Of a stretch of DNA of 64,000 bases, positions 1 to 8,117 are shown piece after piece. A program made the position numbers and the translations under genes. The stretch is taken from the NCBI RefSeq assembly GCF_943192895.1, contig NZ_CALPCB010000004.1, forward strand, positions 62,001-126,000, in the 5' to 3' direction. The first letter of the stretch is position 1. Each line of letters starts with the position of its first letter. The notes beneath the pieces were generated by a model. That model searched no databases and was not told where the DNA came from. It saw only the letters and a list, made by a program, of their open reading frames with translations. This DNA is from Veillonella_A intestinalis. Lineage in GTDB: Bacteria > Bacillota > Negativicutes > Veillonellales > Veillonellaceae.

Positions 1-281
1 ATACAGGATTTGCAAATTTCAAAATCTTCGCCATGATCTAAGTGAAGAGCAATTGGAAGTCCTGTGTCTTCTAAAGCAGCTTCTACTAATTTTACCAAGT
101 AAATGTGTTTAGCGTATTTACGAGCACCAGCAGATACTTGAAGAATTAATGGAGATTGTTCTTCTTTGGCTGCATCAACGATACCTTGTACAATTTCCAT
201 ATTATTTACGTTAAAGGCGCCAATGGCGTAACCGCCTTCATAGGCTTTTTTAAACATTTCAGTTGTTGAAACTAATGGCAT
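1..281 (-). CDS. fba: Class II fructose-1,6-bisphosphate aldolase, N-terminal part (cut by window edge)
   Basis: Reading the minus strand from the ATG at 281 gives about 93 codons beginning MPLVSTTEMFKKAYEGGYAI, then GAFNVNNME and, near the edge, LHLDHGED. These are the N-terminal strand and the zinc-site/proton-donor region of class II aldolases, which cleave fructose-1,6-bisphosphate in glycolysis using Zn2+. A strong AAGGAGGA ribosome site lies just upstream (about 284-292). The rest of the gene lies left of the window, so completeness cannot be judged. The upstream gene on the same strand ends about 170 bases away. An extended AT-rich gap with a TATACT-like -10 (345-350, minus strand) lies between them, so fba probably has its own promoter. 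The family call is firm; the exact substrate class (FBP versus tagatose-bisphosphate) is inferred. Confidence 0.88.
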   Translation of the reverse strand, partial: MPLVSTTEMFKKAYEGGYAIGAFNVNNMEIVQGIVDAAKEEQSPLILQVSAGARKYAKHIYLVKLVEAALEDTGLPIALHLDHGEDFEICKSC

Positions 282-451
282 GATAGTTCCTCCTTGTAAA
301 ACGGATTTCATAATAACTGATAACAAATGTCATACGTCAAGTTTAGTATAGCAAGAAGAACGGGAAAGGGCTACTATAATTTATGCATAGTTGAGGCTTT
401 AACATACTTTATTTGTCATGTCTTTGGGGCAAAATATGACCCTGAATTAAT

Positions 452-1420
452 TTAATCTTTTTTTAAATACTGTAAAATCAAGGGTTCCCATGATGGAGGC
501 AGGTTTGTGTGCAGATGTAATAGCTTTTTTGTCATAGGATGGACAAATTGTAGCCCAATCGCATGGAGGGCTTGTTGTGCTAATAAATCTAAGGAACCGC
601 CATATAAATCATCACCTACGAGGGGATAGCCTAAGTGGGCCATATGAACGCGAATTTGATGTGTTCGACCGGTATGTAATTGAAAGCGAACTAAAGAAAG
701 CCGTTTATTACGCTTTATGCATTGTACATCCGTATGGGCTGCCTTGCCTTGGCTATCACAACAGCGCTCAATAATACTACCAATTTTTCGTGCAATAGGC
801 CAATGAATCGTCGCTAAGGGGGCTGGAAAGTACCCATCACACAGAGCTACATAGGTTTTCTTAATAGGATTAGATAGTTTGGTAAAACTATGTTGAACCA
901 CTGCATTTTTAGCAATAATTACAAGTCCTGATGTGTCTTTATCTAAGCGATGGACTGGATGAAACGCAGCATGGGGTTGTTTAGTTTCTCTATAGTAATG
1001 AATCAAGGCATTAGCTACAGTATGATAGCGTTCTGATGCGGTTGGGTGCATGAGTAGACCAACCGGCTTATTGATAACTAATAGATGTTCATCTTCATAG
1101 ACGATGGGAAGTGCATAATCCCAAGGGGTAAAGGCTGTTTCACGGGTTGGCAAATAGAGTTTCACATGATCACCAGGCTGCAATAATGTATGCCAGTTCT
1201 GTAAAGTGTGGTTTATATATATGAGGCCTTCAGTTCGTAAGCGTCGCCGCATGGCTTGTGAAACACCAGCTTGGCGCACTAGGTGATTGATGGAAACTCG
1301 TGTGGTTAGCGTTGAGTCTATTGGCACGGTTAGTTCTAATAAAGGTGTTCCAAGAGGCATAGGCTCTTTCTTGATTGTATCTGTTTTCGTTGTAAAGTCT
1401 AACTTTGAAATTATAAACAC
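452..1420 (-). CDS. RluA-family rRNA/tRNA pseudouridine synthase
   Basis: The product isomerises specific uridines in structured RNA to pseudouridine in the cytoplasm. An S4-like RNA-binding segment (about residues 40-90, with the LLQPGDHVKLYLP end) precedes the catalytic domain. That domain contains HPVHRLDKDTSGLVIIAKN with the catalytic Asp at about residue 160, and RTHQIRVHMAHLGYPLVGD near the C-terminus. All are diagnostic of the RluA/RluD family, and about 320 residues is the usual length. The first possible start is a GTG at 1420 with a weak AAGGA very close to it. An ATG at 1360 (beginning MPLGTPLLE) is equally plausible and loses nothing conserved. Whether the target is 23S rRNA (RluD-like) or tRNA cannot be decided from sequence, so no symbol is given. 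Confidence 0.85.
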   Translation of the reverse strand: MFIISKLDFTTKTDTIKKEPMPLGTPLLELTVPIDSTLTTRVSINHLVRQAGVSQAMRRRLRTEGLIYINHTLQNWHTLLQPGDHVKLYLPTRETAFTPWDYALPIVYEDEHLLVINKPVGLLMHPTASERYHTVANALIHYYRETKQPHAAFHPVHRLDKDTSGLVIIAKNAVVQHSFTKLSNPIKKTYVALCDGYFPAPLATIHWPIARKIGSIIERCCDSQGKAAHTDVQCIKRNKRLSLVRFQLHTGRTHQIRVHMAHLGYPLVGDDLYGGSLDLLAQQALHAIGLQFVHPMTKKLLHLHTNLPPSWEPLILQYLKKD

Positions 1421-1452
1421 CGTCCTTATTTGACTGTAGCAAGGTGGGGTTG

Positions 1453-1480
1453 GGCCTTTTATCGTTTTAGGATAAAAGCC
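1453..1480 (-). other. Hairpin in the leader of the pseudouridine synthase gene
   Basis: GGCCTTTTATC and GATAAAAGCC are complementary around a 7-base loop: 8 uninterrupted pairs plus 2 more past a bulged C. It lies just upstream of the minus-strand pseudouridine synthase start. No T-run follows on either strand, so it is not a clear terminator. It could be a leader structure or chance. Confidence 0.3.
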
Positions 1481-1626
1481 ACAAGCATACCGAATGATTT
1501 ATTATAGCATATCTGAAATGTGTTTAATAATGGTCTAGTGAGGGTGTATAGTAGATTATGATTAACTATGAGCGAAATTGGTAGTTTCATATGCCCTAAC
1601 TATAACCAGTAGTTATTATATAAAAG

Positions 1627-1656
1627 TAGACCGATTACCTCTAAATAGCGTATAAT
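1627..1656 (+). promoter_or_regulatory. Candidate sigma-70 promoter of the yajQ gene
   Basis: A perfect -10 TATAAT (1651-1656) is preceded by TAGACC (1627-1632, 4 of 6 to TTGACA) at an 18-base spacing. It lies 35 bases before the yajQ start. The -10 is convincing and the -35 is weak. Confidence 0.45.
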
Positions 1657-1691
1657 AATAGTATTATCTAATGAATAGAGGAGGCATACAT

Positions 1692-2186
1692 ATGGCAAAA
1701 GATTGTTCGTTCGATGTAGTGTCGGAAGTGAATATGCAAGAAGTAGATAACGCAGTGAACCAAGCTAAGAAAGAAATTGGTACGCGTTATGATTTCAGAG
1801 GGAGTAAGTCTGAAATTAGCTTAGAAGGGGATACCATTAAGGTGCTTTCTGATGATGAATATAAATTAAATGCTGTAATCGATGTAATTAAGGGTAAAAT
1901 GGTAAAACGTAATGTAGCTCTTAAAAATCTTGATTATGGTAAAGTAGAACCTGCTTCTGGGGCTACTGTACGTCAGGTTATTACGATTAAAAAAGGCATT
2001 TCTAAAGAAACTGCTAAAGATGTAGTAAAATTAATTAAAAATATGAAATTAAAAGTTACAGCGCAAATTATGGAAGATCAAGTGCGCGTAACTGGCAAGG
2101 ACAAAGATTCTTTGCAAGAAGTGATTCAAATGTTAAAACAGCAGGATTTGCCTGTAGAATTGCAATTCGTAAATTTCCGCTCCTAA
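1692..2186 (+). CDS. YajQ-family (UPF0234) nucleotide-binding protein
   Basis: The 164-residue product begins MAKDCSFDVVSEVNMQEVDN and carries EIGTRYDFRGSKSEISLEG, the characteristic opening of YajQ/UPF0234 proteins. These fold as two RNP-like domains and bind nucleotides; in some proteobacteria they bind cyclic-di-GMP. The role in this organism is unknown. An in-frame ATG at 1671 lies inside the ribosome-binding region, so the ATG at 1692, seven bases after GAGGAGG (1679-1685), is the better start. The gene stands alone, with its own promoter and a hairpin downstream. Length and motifs match the family along the full protein. Confidence 0.9.
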   Translation: MAKDCSFDVVSEVNMQEVDNAVNQAKKEIGTRYDFRGSKSEISLEGDTIKVLSDDEYKLNAVIDVIKGKMVKRNVALKNLDYGKVEPASGATVRQVITIKKGISKETAKDVVKLIKNMKLKVTAQIMEDQVRVTGKDKDSLQEVIQMLKQQDLPVELQFVNFRS

Positions 2187-2198
2187 GTAAGAGCCTCG

Positions 2199-2228
2199 AA
2201 GAGCAGCGATTTATACCGCTGCTCTTTG
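2199..2228 (+). terminator. Hairpin terminator after yajQ
   Basis: AAGAGCAGCG pairs perfectly with CGCTGCTCTT (10 bp, 8-base loop), 13 bases after the yajQ stop. Only three T follow the stem, so termination may be partial. Confidence 0.6.
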
Positions 2229-2230
2229 CC

Positions 2231-2269
2231 ATGATATAAGTTGAAATAGTGAATTTAGCTTTATATCAT
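2231..2269 (+). promoter_or_regulatory. Promoter of the cbiDETFGHJC operon with an inverted repeat over the -10
   Basis: TTGAAA (2241-2246) and TATCAT (2264-2269) are spaced by 17 bases, a good sigma-70 promoter about 50 bases before cbiD. The -10 is part of a perfect 9-bp inverted repeat, ATGATATAA (2231-2239) and TTATATCAT (2261-2269), which brackets the whole promoter. That layout suits a repressor operator. No B12 riboswitch motif is visible here, unlike at 12910-13058. Confidence 0.6.
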
Positions 2270-2318
2270 AGGCGAAAGAGGGCTCCATAGAAGGCACGTT
2301 TCATCAAAGGAGGTATGG

Positions 2319-3437
2319 ATGGATGTAGAATCAATGCGAGGCGGTTATACTACTGGCTCGTGTGCTACAGCAGGTATGAAAGCGGCTTTACTCGCTTTAT
2401 TACAAGAAGAATTTCCTAGCCAAGTGACTGTTATTAATCCACAAGGACAGCCTATTGAGGTGCCAATTAAAGCCGTAGAGGTTCTATCGTCATCGGAAGC
2501 TAAGGCTACGGTTATGAAAGATGGTGGTGATGATCCTGATGTTACTCATGGCACTGATGTGGTCACCACTGTGCAGTTAACTACTGATGGACAGTTACAG
2601 TTTAAGGCTGGTTTTGGTGTAGGCACTGTTACAAAATCAGGATTGGCTATGCCCCCAGGGGAACCAGCTATTAATCCTGGACCACGAACTATGATGACTA
2701 CAGTATTTCAGGAATTTTGTACTGAGGGTCAAGGCGTAATAGTTACAGTTTCTGTGCCTGAAGGGGAAATCTTAGCTCGCAAAACTCTTAATAGTACATT
2801 AGGTATTGAAGGTGGTATTTCTATTATTGGCACTACAGGTATTGTGAAACCTATGAGTGAAGAAGGATTCAAAAATTCGTTGGTGCCTCAATTAAAGGTT
2901 ATGAAGGCAGCTGGCTATGAAACAGCGGTTCTTGTACCAGGACGAATTGGTCAAGAATTAGCTCAAAATGTGCTAGGTGTGTCTATTAACCAAATGGCGG
3001 AGACGTCCAATTTTATTGGTTTTATGTTAGAACAGGCTGTAAAAATAGGCTTCAAAAAGATTGTGATTATTGGTCATATTGGTAAAATTATAAAACTTGC
3101 TTCAGGAAGTTTTCATACCCATAATCGCATGAGTGATGGTCGCATGGAAACTATTGTTGCCTATGCGGCTTTGGAAGGAGCTAGTACAGTAGTAGCTCAT
3201 GAACTTATGGAATGCCGGACTACGGAAGCGGCCATGCCAATTTTAGCACGGGAGCATTTAGAAGGAGTTTATCAGCTCGTAGCAGATAGAGCTTCTATGC
3301 GCTCTGAACGATATATTGCACAAGAAGCGCAAGTAGGCATTATGATTGCAACCTTAGATGGGCAAATTTTGGCAGTAGATGAGACGGCACGACGTATAGG
3401 AGGTGAAGAACAATGGCACATACCCTCTACGTTGTAG
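2319..3437 (+). CDS. cbiD: Cobalt-precorrin-5B C1-methyltransferase CbiD
   Basis: CbiD methylates C1 of the corrin ring in the anaerobic, cobalt-early cobalamin pathway. The protein (372 residues, normal length) opens with RGGYTTGSCATAGMKAAL and contains DGGDDPDVTHGTDV, both hallmarks of CbiD. It also has the later HIGKIIKLASGSFHTHN segment. The ATG at 2319 is five bases after AAAGGAGG and is clearly the start. It is the first gene of an eight-gene cbi run read without gaps. Its last 25 bases overlap the start of cbiE in another frame, which indicates translational coupling. No key segment is missing. Confidence 0.95.
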   Translation: MDVESMRGGYTTGSCATAGMKAALLALLQEEFPSQVTVINPQGQPIEVPIKAVEVLSSSEAKATVMKDGGDDPDVTHGTDVVTTVQLTTDGQLQFKAGFGVGTVTKSGLAMPPGEPAINPGPRTMMTTVFQEFCTEGQGVIVTVSVPEGEILARKTLNSTLGIEGGISIIGTTGIVKPMSEEGFKNSLVPQLKVMKAAGYETAVLVPGRIGQELAQNVLGVSINQMAETSNFIGFMLEQAVKIGFKKIVIIGHIGKIIKLASGSFHTHNRMSDGRMETIVAYAALEGASTVVAHELMECRTTEAAMPILAREHLEGVYQLVADRASMRSERYIAQEAQVGIMIATLDGQILAVDETARRIGGEEQWHIPSTL

Positions 3438-4039
3438 GCATTGGGCCAGGTAATCCTGAGTATGTCGTACCCCGTGGCCTAACCTTAATTAAGGAAGCTA
3501 AGGTATTAGTGGGCAGTGAACGGGCATTGCTTGATTTTGCCCAGACAGAACAGCTTACGTATCCTATTACGGGTAAGTTAAGTGCTTTAGCTGAGTGGAT
3601 AGATACTCAATTAGCCTTGTCTGATGTAGTTGTTTTAGTTAGTGGTGACACCGGTTATTATAGTTTACTGCCTTATTTAAAAAAGAAGTTTCCCCTAGTG
3701 CCTATTGAGGTAGTACCTGGTATTAGTTCTATGACTTTTGCCTTTGCACGGATTGGCGAAGTGTGGCAGGATGCAGATTTATTGAGTTTTCATGGTCGTG
3801 TGCCACCAGAAACAGCCTTGCAATATGAAGCTGGTCGTAAGTTAGGTTTTCTAACCGATAAAGAACATAATCCAGCAGCTATTGCACAGAGTTTATTAGA
3901 CCATGGCTGGCCGGCGGATACGATAGCGTATGCCTGTGAACGACTCAGTTATGAAGATGAGCGTATAGAAAAACAATCCCTAGCGACAATGACGGAATTA
4001 GCAGGTTTTTATCATTCTGTATTGATTGTAATTGGGTAA
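3413..4039 (+). CDS. cbiE: Cobalt-precorrin-7 C5-methyltransferase CbiE
   Basis: CbiE transfers a methyl group from SAM to C5 of the macrocycle. The 208-residue protein starts HTLYVVGIGPGNPEYVVPRG, the glycine-rich SAM-binding start shared by class III corrin methyltransferases. It continues with LVSGDTGYYSLLPYL and VPGISSMTFAFARIG, typical of CbiE. The start lies inside cbiD, after AGGAGG near 3400-3405. In many bacteria CbiE and CbiT are fused as CobL; here they are separate genes lying side by side, with cbiT directly downstream. The product works with CbiT on precorrin-6B/7. Confidence 0.93.
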   Translation: MAHTLYVVGIGPGNPEYVVPRGLTLIKEAKVLVGSERALLDFAQTEQLTYPITGKLSALAEWIDTQLALSDVVVLVSGDTGYYSLLPYLKKKFPLVPIEVVPGISSMTFAFARIGEVWQDADLLSFHGRVPPETALQYEAGRKLGFLTDKEHNPAAIAQSLLDHGWPADTIAYACERLSYEDERIEKQSLATMTELAGFYHSVLIVIG

Positions 4040-4064
4040 GCAGATTAATATAAAGGAGTATTAC

Positions 4065-4649
4065 ATGCGTCATTTTTTTGGTATTGACGATGAAGAATTT
4101 ATTCGTGGCGACGTGCCCATGACGAAGCGTGAAATTCGCATGGCCGTTCTTAATGAAGCTCGTGTACAAGAAGGTAGCCAAGTCTTAGATGTAGGTGCTG
4201 GGACAGGTTCGATTTCCATTGAGGCTGCTTTGGGTGCCCCAAAAGGTCATGTATATGCTATTGAACGTTTCACCAAAGGGGTAGAGCTTATAAAAGAAAA
4301 CATGGCTAAGTTTAATGTGACAAATATGACTGTCATTGAAGCCAAGGCACCGGAAGGAATGGCTGATTTACCCGCTTTAGATGCTATCATTATTGGTGGC
4401 AGTGCTGGTGGTATGGATGCTATTTTAGATGAGTCAGAGCGTCTTTTAAAACCAGGTGGCCGTTTGGTAGTGACTGCGGTTACTATGGAAACAGGTTATA
4501 CGATTTTAAAAGCGTTGAAAGATAGACCTTTTACCTACGAAGGGTATCAAATGCAGATTAATCGGTTCCGCAAAGCAGGACCGTATCATATGCTCAATCC
4601 ATTGAGTCCTATTTTTATTGTTACAGCTATTAAACAAGCTGAAGTGTAG
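4065..4649 (+). CDS. cbiT: Cobalt-precorrin-6B C15-methyltransferase (decarboxylating) CbiT
   Basis: CbiT methylates C15 and removes the acetate carboxyl of ring C. The 194-residue protein has RGDVPMTKREIRMAVLNEA, the family's N-terminal signature, followed by a Rossmann SAM site VLDVGAGTGSISIEAA. This shows a class I methyltransferase fold, unlike its class III neighbours. I chose the ATG at 4065, which follows AAAGGAG at 4052-4058, over a TTG at 4032 inside the end of cbiE that has no ribosome site. Position between cbiE and cbiF is the usual order. Length agrees with stand-alone CbiT. Confidence 0.93.
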   Translation: MRHFFGIDDEEFIRGDVPMTKREIRMAVLNEARVQEGSQVLDVGAGTGSISIEAALGAPKGHVYAIERFTKGVELIKENMAKFNVTNMTVIEAKAPEGMADLPALDAIIIGGSAGGMDAILDESERLLKPGGRLVVTAVTMETGYTILKALKDRPFTYEGYQMQINRFRKAGPYHMLNPLSPIFIVTAIKQAEV

Positions 4650-4666
4650 GAGGTATAGTTGGTAGT

Positions 4667-5482
4667 ATGAGTACAGTAGAAACTGCACAAGCAGTTACAC
4701 AAGAACAGTCCTCGCAAATCGCGCCAGTAGTGCATTTTGTAGGGGCTGGCCCAGGGGATCCAGAATTAATTACGCGCAAAGGGTATCGCTTAGTAAGTGA
4801 AGCGGACATTGTTATTTATGCAGGATCTTTGGTAAATCCAGATATTTTAGCAGCTTGTAAAAAAGGTTGTGAAATTCATAATAGTGCGACTATGAATTTG
4901 GATGAAGTCATTGAAGTAATGAAACGAGGGGCTAGTGAAGGTAAGGCGATTGTTCGTTTACATACGGGTGACCCAGCCATTTATGGCGCCATCCAAGAGC
5001 AAATGGATCGCCTTAAAGAGTTAGATATTACCTATGCTGTAGTACCTGGCGTTAGCTCCTTCTTGGCTACGGCGGCAGCTTTAAAGCAGGAATATACACT
5101 ACCTAATGTATCTCAAACGGTTATTATTACGCGCATGGAAGGGCGTACACCAATGCCGCCAAAAGAAAAGTTAGGCATGTTAGCAGCTCATGAAGCAACT
5201 ATGTGTATTTTCCTTAGCGTACAGATGATTGACCGTGTGGTAGAAGAATTAGTAAAGGGTGGTTATAGCCCTAAAACACCAGTAGCTATCGTGGTAAAAG
5301 CTTCTTGGCCAGATCAGCGTATTATTCGTGGTACCTTAGAAACCATTGCTGATATTGTAAGTCAAGAAGGGGTATTACGTCAGGCTATGATTGTGGTAAG
5401 TAAAGTGTTAGATAGTGATTATGAATTATCTAAACTATATGACAAAGGATTTAGCCACATGTACCGTAGCGCTAAAGACTGA
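4667..5482 (+). CDS. cbiF: Cobalt-precorrin-4 C11-methyltransferase CbiF
   Basis: CbiF adds the C11 methyl group. The conserved domain starts at about residue 22 with VVHFVGAGPGDPELITRKG, followed by HTGDPAIYGAIQEQ and VPGVSSFLATAAALKQEYTL, diagnostic of the CbiF/CobM branch. The first 20 or so residues form a polar extension, slightly unusual for the family. No in-frame start codon nearer the domain has a better ribosome site. TAGGAGG is at 4647-4653, a rather long 13 bases before the ATG. It belongs to the cbi operon, 17 bases after cbiT and 9 bases before cbiG. Confidence 0.94.
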   Translation: MSTVETAQAVTQEQSSQIAPVVHFVGAGPGDPELITRKGYRLVSEADIVIYAGSLVNPDILAACKKGCEIHNSATMNLDEVIEVMKRGASEGKAIVRLHTGDPAIYGAIQEQMDRLKELDITYAVVPGVSSFLATAAALKQEYTLPNVSQTVIITRMEGRTPMPPKEKLGMLAAHEATMCIFLSVQMIDRVVEELVKGGYSPKTPVAIVVKASWPDQRIIRGTLETIADIVSQEGVLRQAMIVVSKVLDSDYELSKLYDKGFSHMYRSAKD

Positions 5483-5491
5483 GGTGATACT

Positions 5492-6610
5492 ATGAATAGT
5501 TTGCGCACCGCGATTATATCGGTAACGACGCATGGTGCGAAGTTAGGTCAGGCCTTGCGTACTCATTTACTAAGTACGGCAGCTGAAACGAATTCAGAAG
5601 TAGTTTGCTTTGAAAAAGAAGGGCGTATTAGTGGTGCTAAAGCTACTACCTTTGCTTCCATGAAACCTCATGTGGAAACTTGGTTTACGACATATGACCG
5701 GTTGCTTTTTATTATGGCCACAGGCATTGTAGTACGTATGATTGCTCCTTATATTAAGCATAAATCGGAAGATCCAGCCGTAGTCGTTATGGATGAACAA
5801 GGGCAATTTGCTATTAGTCTTTTGTCCGGTCATTTAGGTGGGGCGAATGAATGGACTGCAGAAATTGCCGACGTTGTGGGCGCTACGCCTGTGATTACAA
5901 CGGCTACTGATGTTAATGGTATTCCGGCTCCTGATGTATTAGCTCGTAAACTACAGTGTAAGGTAGATAATTTTACTGCATTAAAAGAAGTTAATGCTGC
6001 GTTAGTGGCTCGTGAAACAGTACCGTATTATATTGATGATACTTTGTATTTTTTACATCATTATGAAGCGGTGGCGAAGTTACAAGGGATTGAATTAATT
6101 CGGTTTAATCCACATACCGTAACAGGGAAGGCTTTATTAGAAACTGGTGGGATAGAGGCACCACGAGTGATTATCACTGATTTAATATTGCCAACAGGTC
6201 CTAGAACTTTAGTATTAAGACCACCAACTATGGTAGTGGGGATCGGCTGTCGGCGAGATACGTCAAAAGAACTAATTTTAACGGCTATTTCAGAGTCTTT
6301 AGCTCACGTGAATCGCTCACCTAAAAGTGTAGCGAGCGCAGCTTCGGTTATTGTAAAGGCCGACGAAGTTGGTTTATTAGCAGCAGTTAAAGAATTACAG
6401 TGGCCCATTCACTTTTTTACACAAGAAGAAATGGCCCCATTTATAGAACAGAGGCATTTAGAAGAATCTAATTTTGTTAAAGAAACGATAGGAGTAGGCA
6501 ACGTATGCGAAACAACAGCACTATTACAGGCCAAGAGCCAAACATTATTACAAACGAAAACGGTGTATCCACGAACAACGGTAGCCATTGCACAGGTACA
6601 ATCAAAGTAA
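5492..6610 (+). CDS. cbiG: Cobalt-precorrin-5A hydrolase CbiG
   Basis: CbiG opens the delta-lactone of cobalt-precorrin-5A and releases acetaldehyde, a step special to the anaerobic pathway. The N-terminal part contains MATGIVVRMIAPYIKHKSED and LSGHLGGANEWT, conserved in CbiG. The C-terminal part contains VVGIGCRRDTSKELI, the CbiG C-domain. At 372 residues it is full length. The start ATG follows GAGGTGA at 5481-5487. Its 3' end overlaps cbiH by 106 bases in another frame, far more than the overlaps elsewhere in the operon. Presence of cbiG confirms the oxygen-independent route. Confidence 0.93.
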   Translation: MNSLRTAIISVTTHGAKLGQALRTHLLSTAAETNSEVVCFEKEGRISGAKATTFASMKPHVETWFTTYDRLLFIMATGIVVRMIAPYIKHKSEDPAVVVMDEQGQFAISLLSGHLGGANEWTAEIADVVGATPVITTATDVNGIPAPDVLARKLQCKVDNFTALKEVNAALVARETVPYYIDDTLYFLHHYEAVAKLQGIELIRFNPHTVTGKALLETGGIEAPRVIITDLILPTGPRTLVLRPPTMVVGIGCRRDTSKELILTAISESLAHVNRSPKSVASAASVIVKADEVGLLAAVKELQWPIHFFTQEEMAPFIEQRHLEESNFVKETIGVGNVCETTALLQAKSQTLLQTKTVYPRTTVAIAQVQSK

Positions 6611-7329
6611 TTGGGATTGGTCCTGGTAATGAAGAATTTATGACACCACAAGCGAAAGAAGCCATTTTAGCGGCAGACCGCGTAGTTGGTTATTTGACAT
6701 ATCTTGATTTGATTGCTGATTTGATTAAAGATAAAGAAAAAGTAGGCACTGCTATGATGCAGGAAGTAGATCGTTGTCAGCAAGCTGTGGATTTAGCCAT
6801 TGAAGGTCATAAAGTAGTGGTTATTTCTAGTGGTGATTCTGGTATTTATGGCATGGCTGGACTTGTTATGGAATTGGCTAATAAAGTGCCAGCACAGCAA
6901 CGTCCAGATGTAGAAATTATTCCTGGCTTGAGCGCCGTAAATGTAGCCGCCGCTGTGTTAGGGGCTCCTTTAATGCATGACTTTGCCGTTATTTCTTTGA
7001 GTGATTTAATGACTCCATGGGATTTGATCAAAAAGCGTGCTGATTTAAGTGCTGAAGGGGATATGGTTATTGCCTTATATAATCCACGCAGTAAAAAACG
7101 GGTTACTCATTTAGATGAAGTTCGTGAATTAGTATTGAAGCATCGCGATCCAAAAACGCCAGTTGGGATTGTTCAAAAAGCGGGCCGTCCTGGTCAACAT
7201 ATGGTGATTTCTGATTTAGCGAATTTCACTAAAGAAGAAATTGATATGCAGACCTTAGTTATTATCGGCAACAGCCAAACGTATGTAGAAAATGGTCGTA
7301 TGATTACGCCTCGAGGCTACAAATTATGA
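6505..7329 (+). CDS. cbiH: Cobalt-precorrin-3 (C17)-methyltransferase CbiH
   Basis: CbiH methylates C17 with ring contraction. The conserved domain begins near residue 32, IKVIGIGPGNEEFMTPQAKE, followed by SSGDSGIYGMAGLVMEL and ALYNPRSKKRVTHLDE, typical of CbiH/CobJ. The first 31 residues, rich in Asn and Thr, are encoded inside cbiG. I keep the ATG at 6505 because it has AGGAG at 6490-6494 and I see no later in-frame start before the domain. The extension may still be non-native. The 3' end overlaps cbiJ by 4 bases (ATGA). Confidence 0.92.
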   Translation: MRNNSTITGQEPNIITNENGVSTNNGSHCTGTIKVIGIGPGNEEFMTPQAKEAILAADRVVGYLTYLDLIADLIKDKEKVGTAMMQEVDRCQQAVDLAIEGHKVVVISSGDSGIYGMAGLVMELANKVPAQQRPDVEIIPGLSAVNVAAAVLGAPLMHDFAVISLSDLMTPWDLIKKRADLSAEGDMVIALYNPRSKKRVTHLDEVRELVLKHRDPKTPVGIVQKAGRPGQHMVISDLANFTKEEIDMQTLVIIGNSQTYVENGRMITPRGYKL

Positions 7330-8117
7330 TTTGGGTTATTGCGGGCACATTAGATGGCCGCAATTTAGCTGTAACAGTTCGTGAAACAACAGGACAACCT
7401 GTATTTGTATCTGTAGTTAGTCAGTATGGGGCTCAGCTTGCGGCTCATGAAGGCATTGAAGTGCATACAGGCAGGCTCGATACAGACGCTATGAAAGAGA
7501 TTATTGCCAATAAAGAGATTAGTTTACTTATTGATGCTAGTCATCCCTATGCAGCTGTGGTAACGGCTACGGCACGGGCGGCAGCAGCCGATATGAAAAT
7601 TCCGTTTTTGCGCTTTGAACGGAAGGAAGTGCCACTGCCCGTTTATGATAAATTGCACCATGTTAGCAATGAAGTGGAAGCGGCTCAATTAGCAGGTACT
7701 TTAGCGAAATCATTACATAACCGAGTGTATTTGACTACTGGTAGTAAGACTATGCATATCTTTGCTAAGGCAGAGGCTTTGGCAAATGTGGATGTGTGGA
7801 CGCGTGTCTTGCCTACGGCTGAAGTATTGGCTATGATGGAAGACTTAGGTGTTTCACCAAAGCGAATTATTGCTATGCAAGGCCCTTTCAGCTATGATAT
7901 GAATCGTATAATGTTTGCAGACACACAGGCTGATGTAGTAGTGATGAAAAACTCTGGTTTGGTTGGTGGTTCTGACACGAAATTGCAAGCAGCTATTGAT
8001 TTAGGTTTACATATTATTGTTATTGATCGTCCCGAGCCTGCTAAAGGGGCTATGACCATTTCCACGGCTCGGGAATTCTGTGATTTATGGGAGGACAAGA
8101 AAAGTGGAATTCATTAA
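7326..8117 (+). CDS. cbiJ: Cobalt-precorrin-6A reductase CbiJ
   Basis: CbiJ reduces the macrocycle of cobalt-precorrin-6A with NAD(P)H. The protein begins MIWVIAGTLDGRNLAVTVRE, the AGTxDGR nucleotide-binding start of the CobK/CbiJ family. It has LIDASHPYAAVVTATARAAA and IIAMQGPFSYDMNR, also family signatures. At 263 residues it is full length. The ATG overlaps the cbiH stop by 4 bases, so translation is probably coupled. The gene downstream, cbiC, begins inside its last 14 bases. I use the CbiJ name because the surrounding pathway is the anaerobic one; by sequence alone CobK is the same family. Confidence 0.92.
   Translation: MIWVIAGTLDGRNLAVTVRETTGQPVFVSVVSQYGAQLAAHEGIEVHTGRLDTDAMKEIIANKEISLLIDASHPYAAVVTATARAAAADMKIPFLRFERKEVPLPVYDKLHHVSNEVEAAQLAGTLAKSLHNRVYLTTGSKTMHIFAKAEALANVDVWTRVLPTAEVLAMMEDLGVSPKRIIAMQGPFSYDMNRIMFADTQADVVVMKNSGLVGGSDTKLQAAIDLGLHIIVIDRPEPAKGAMTISTAREFCDLWEDKKSGIH

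Noticed and set aside
2199..2318. B12 riboswitch upstream of cbiD
   Set aside because: The leader is too short and has neither the GCCACTG box nor the AGCCAGAAGACCTGCC-like block that are clear at 12910-13058.
4032..4064. Upstream TTG start for cbiT
   Set aside because: No ribosome site, overlaps cbiE, and the ATG at 4065 has AAAGGAG before it and matches the family's N-terminus.
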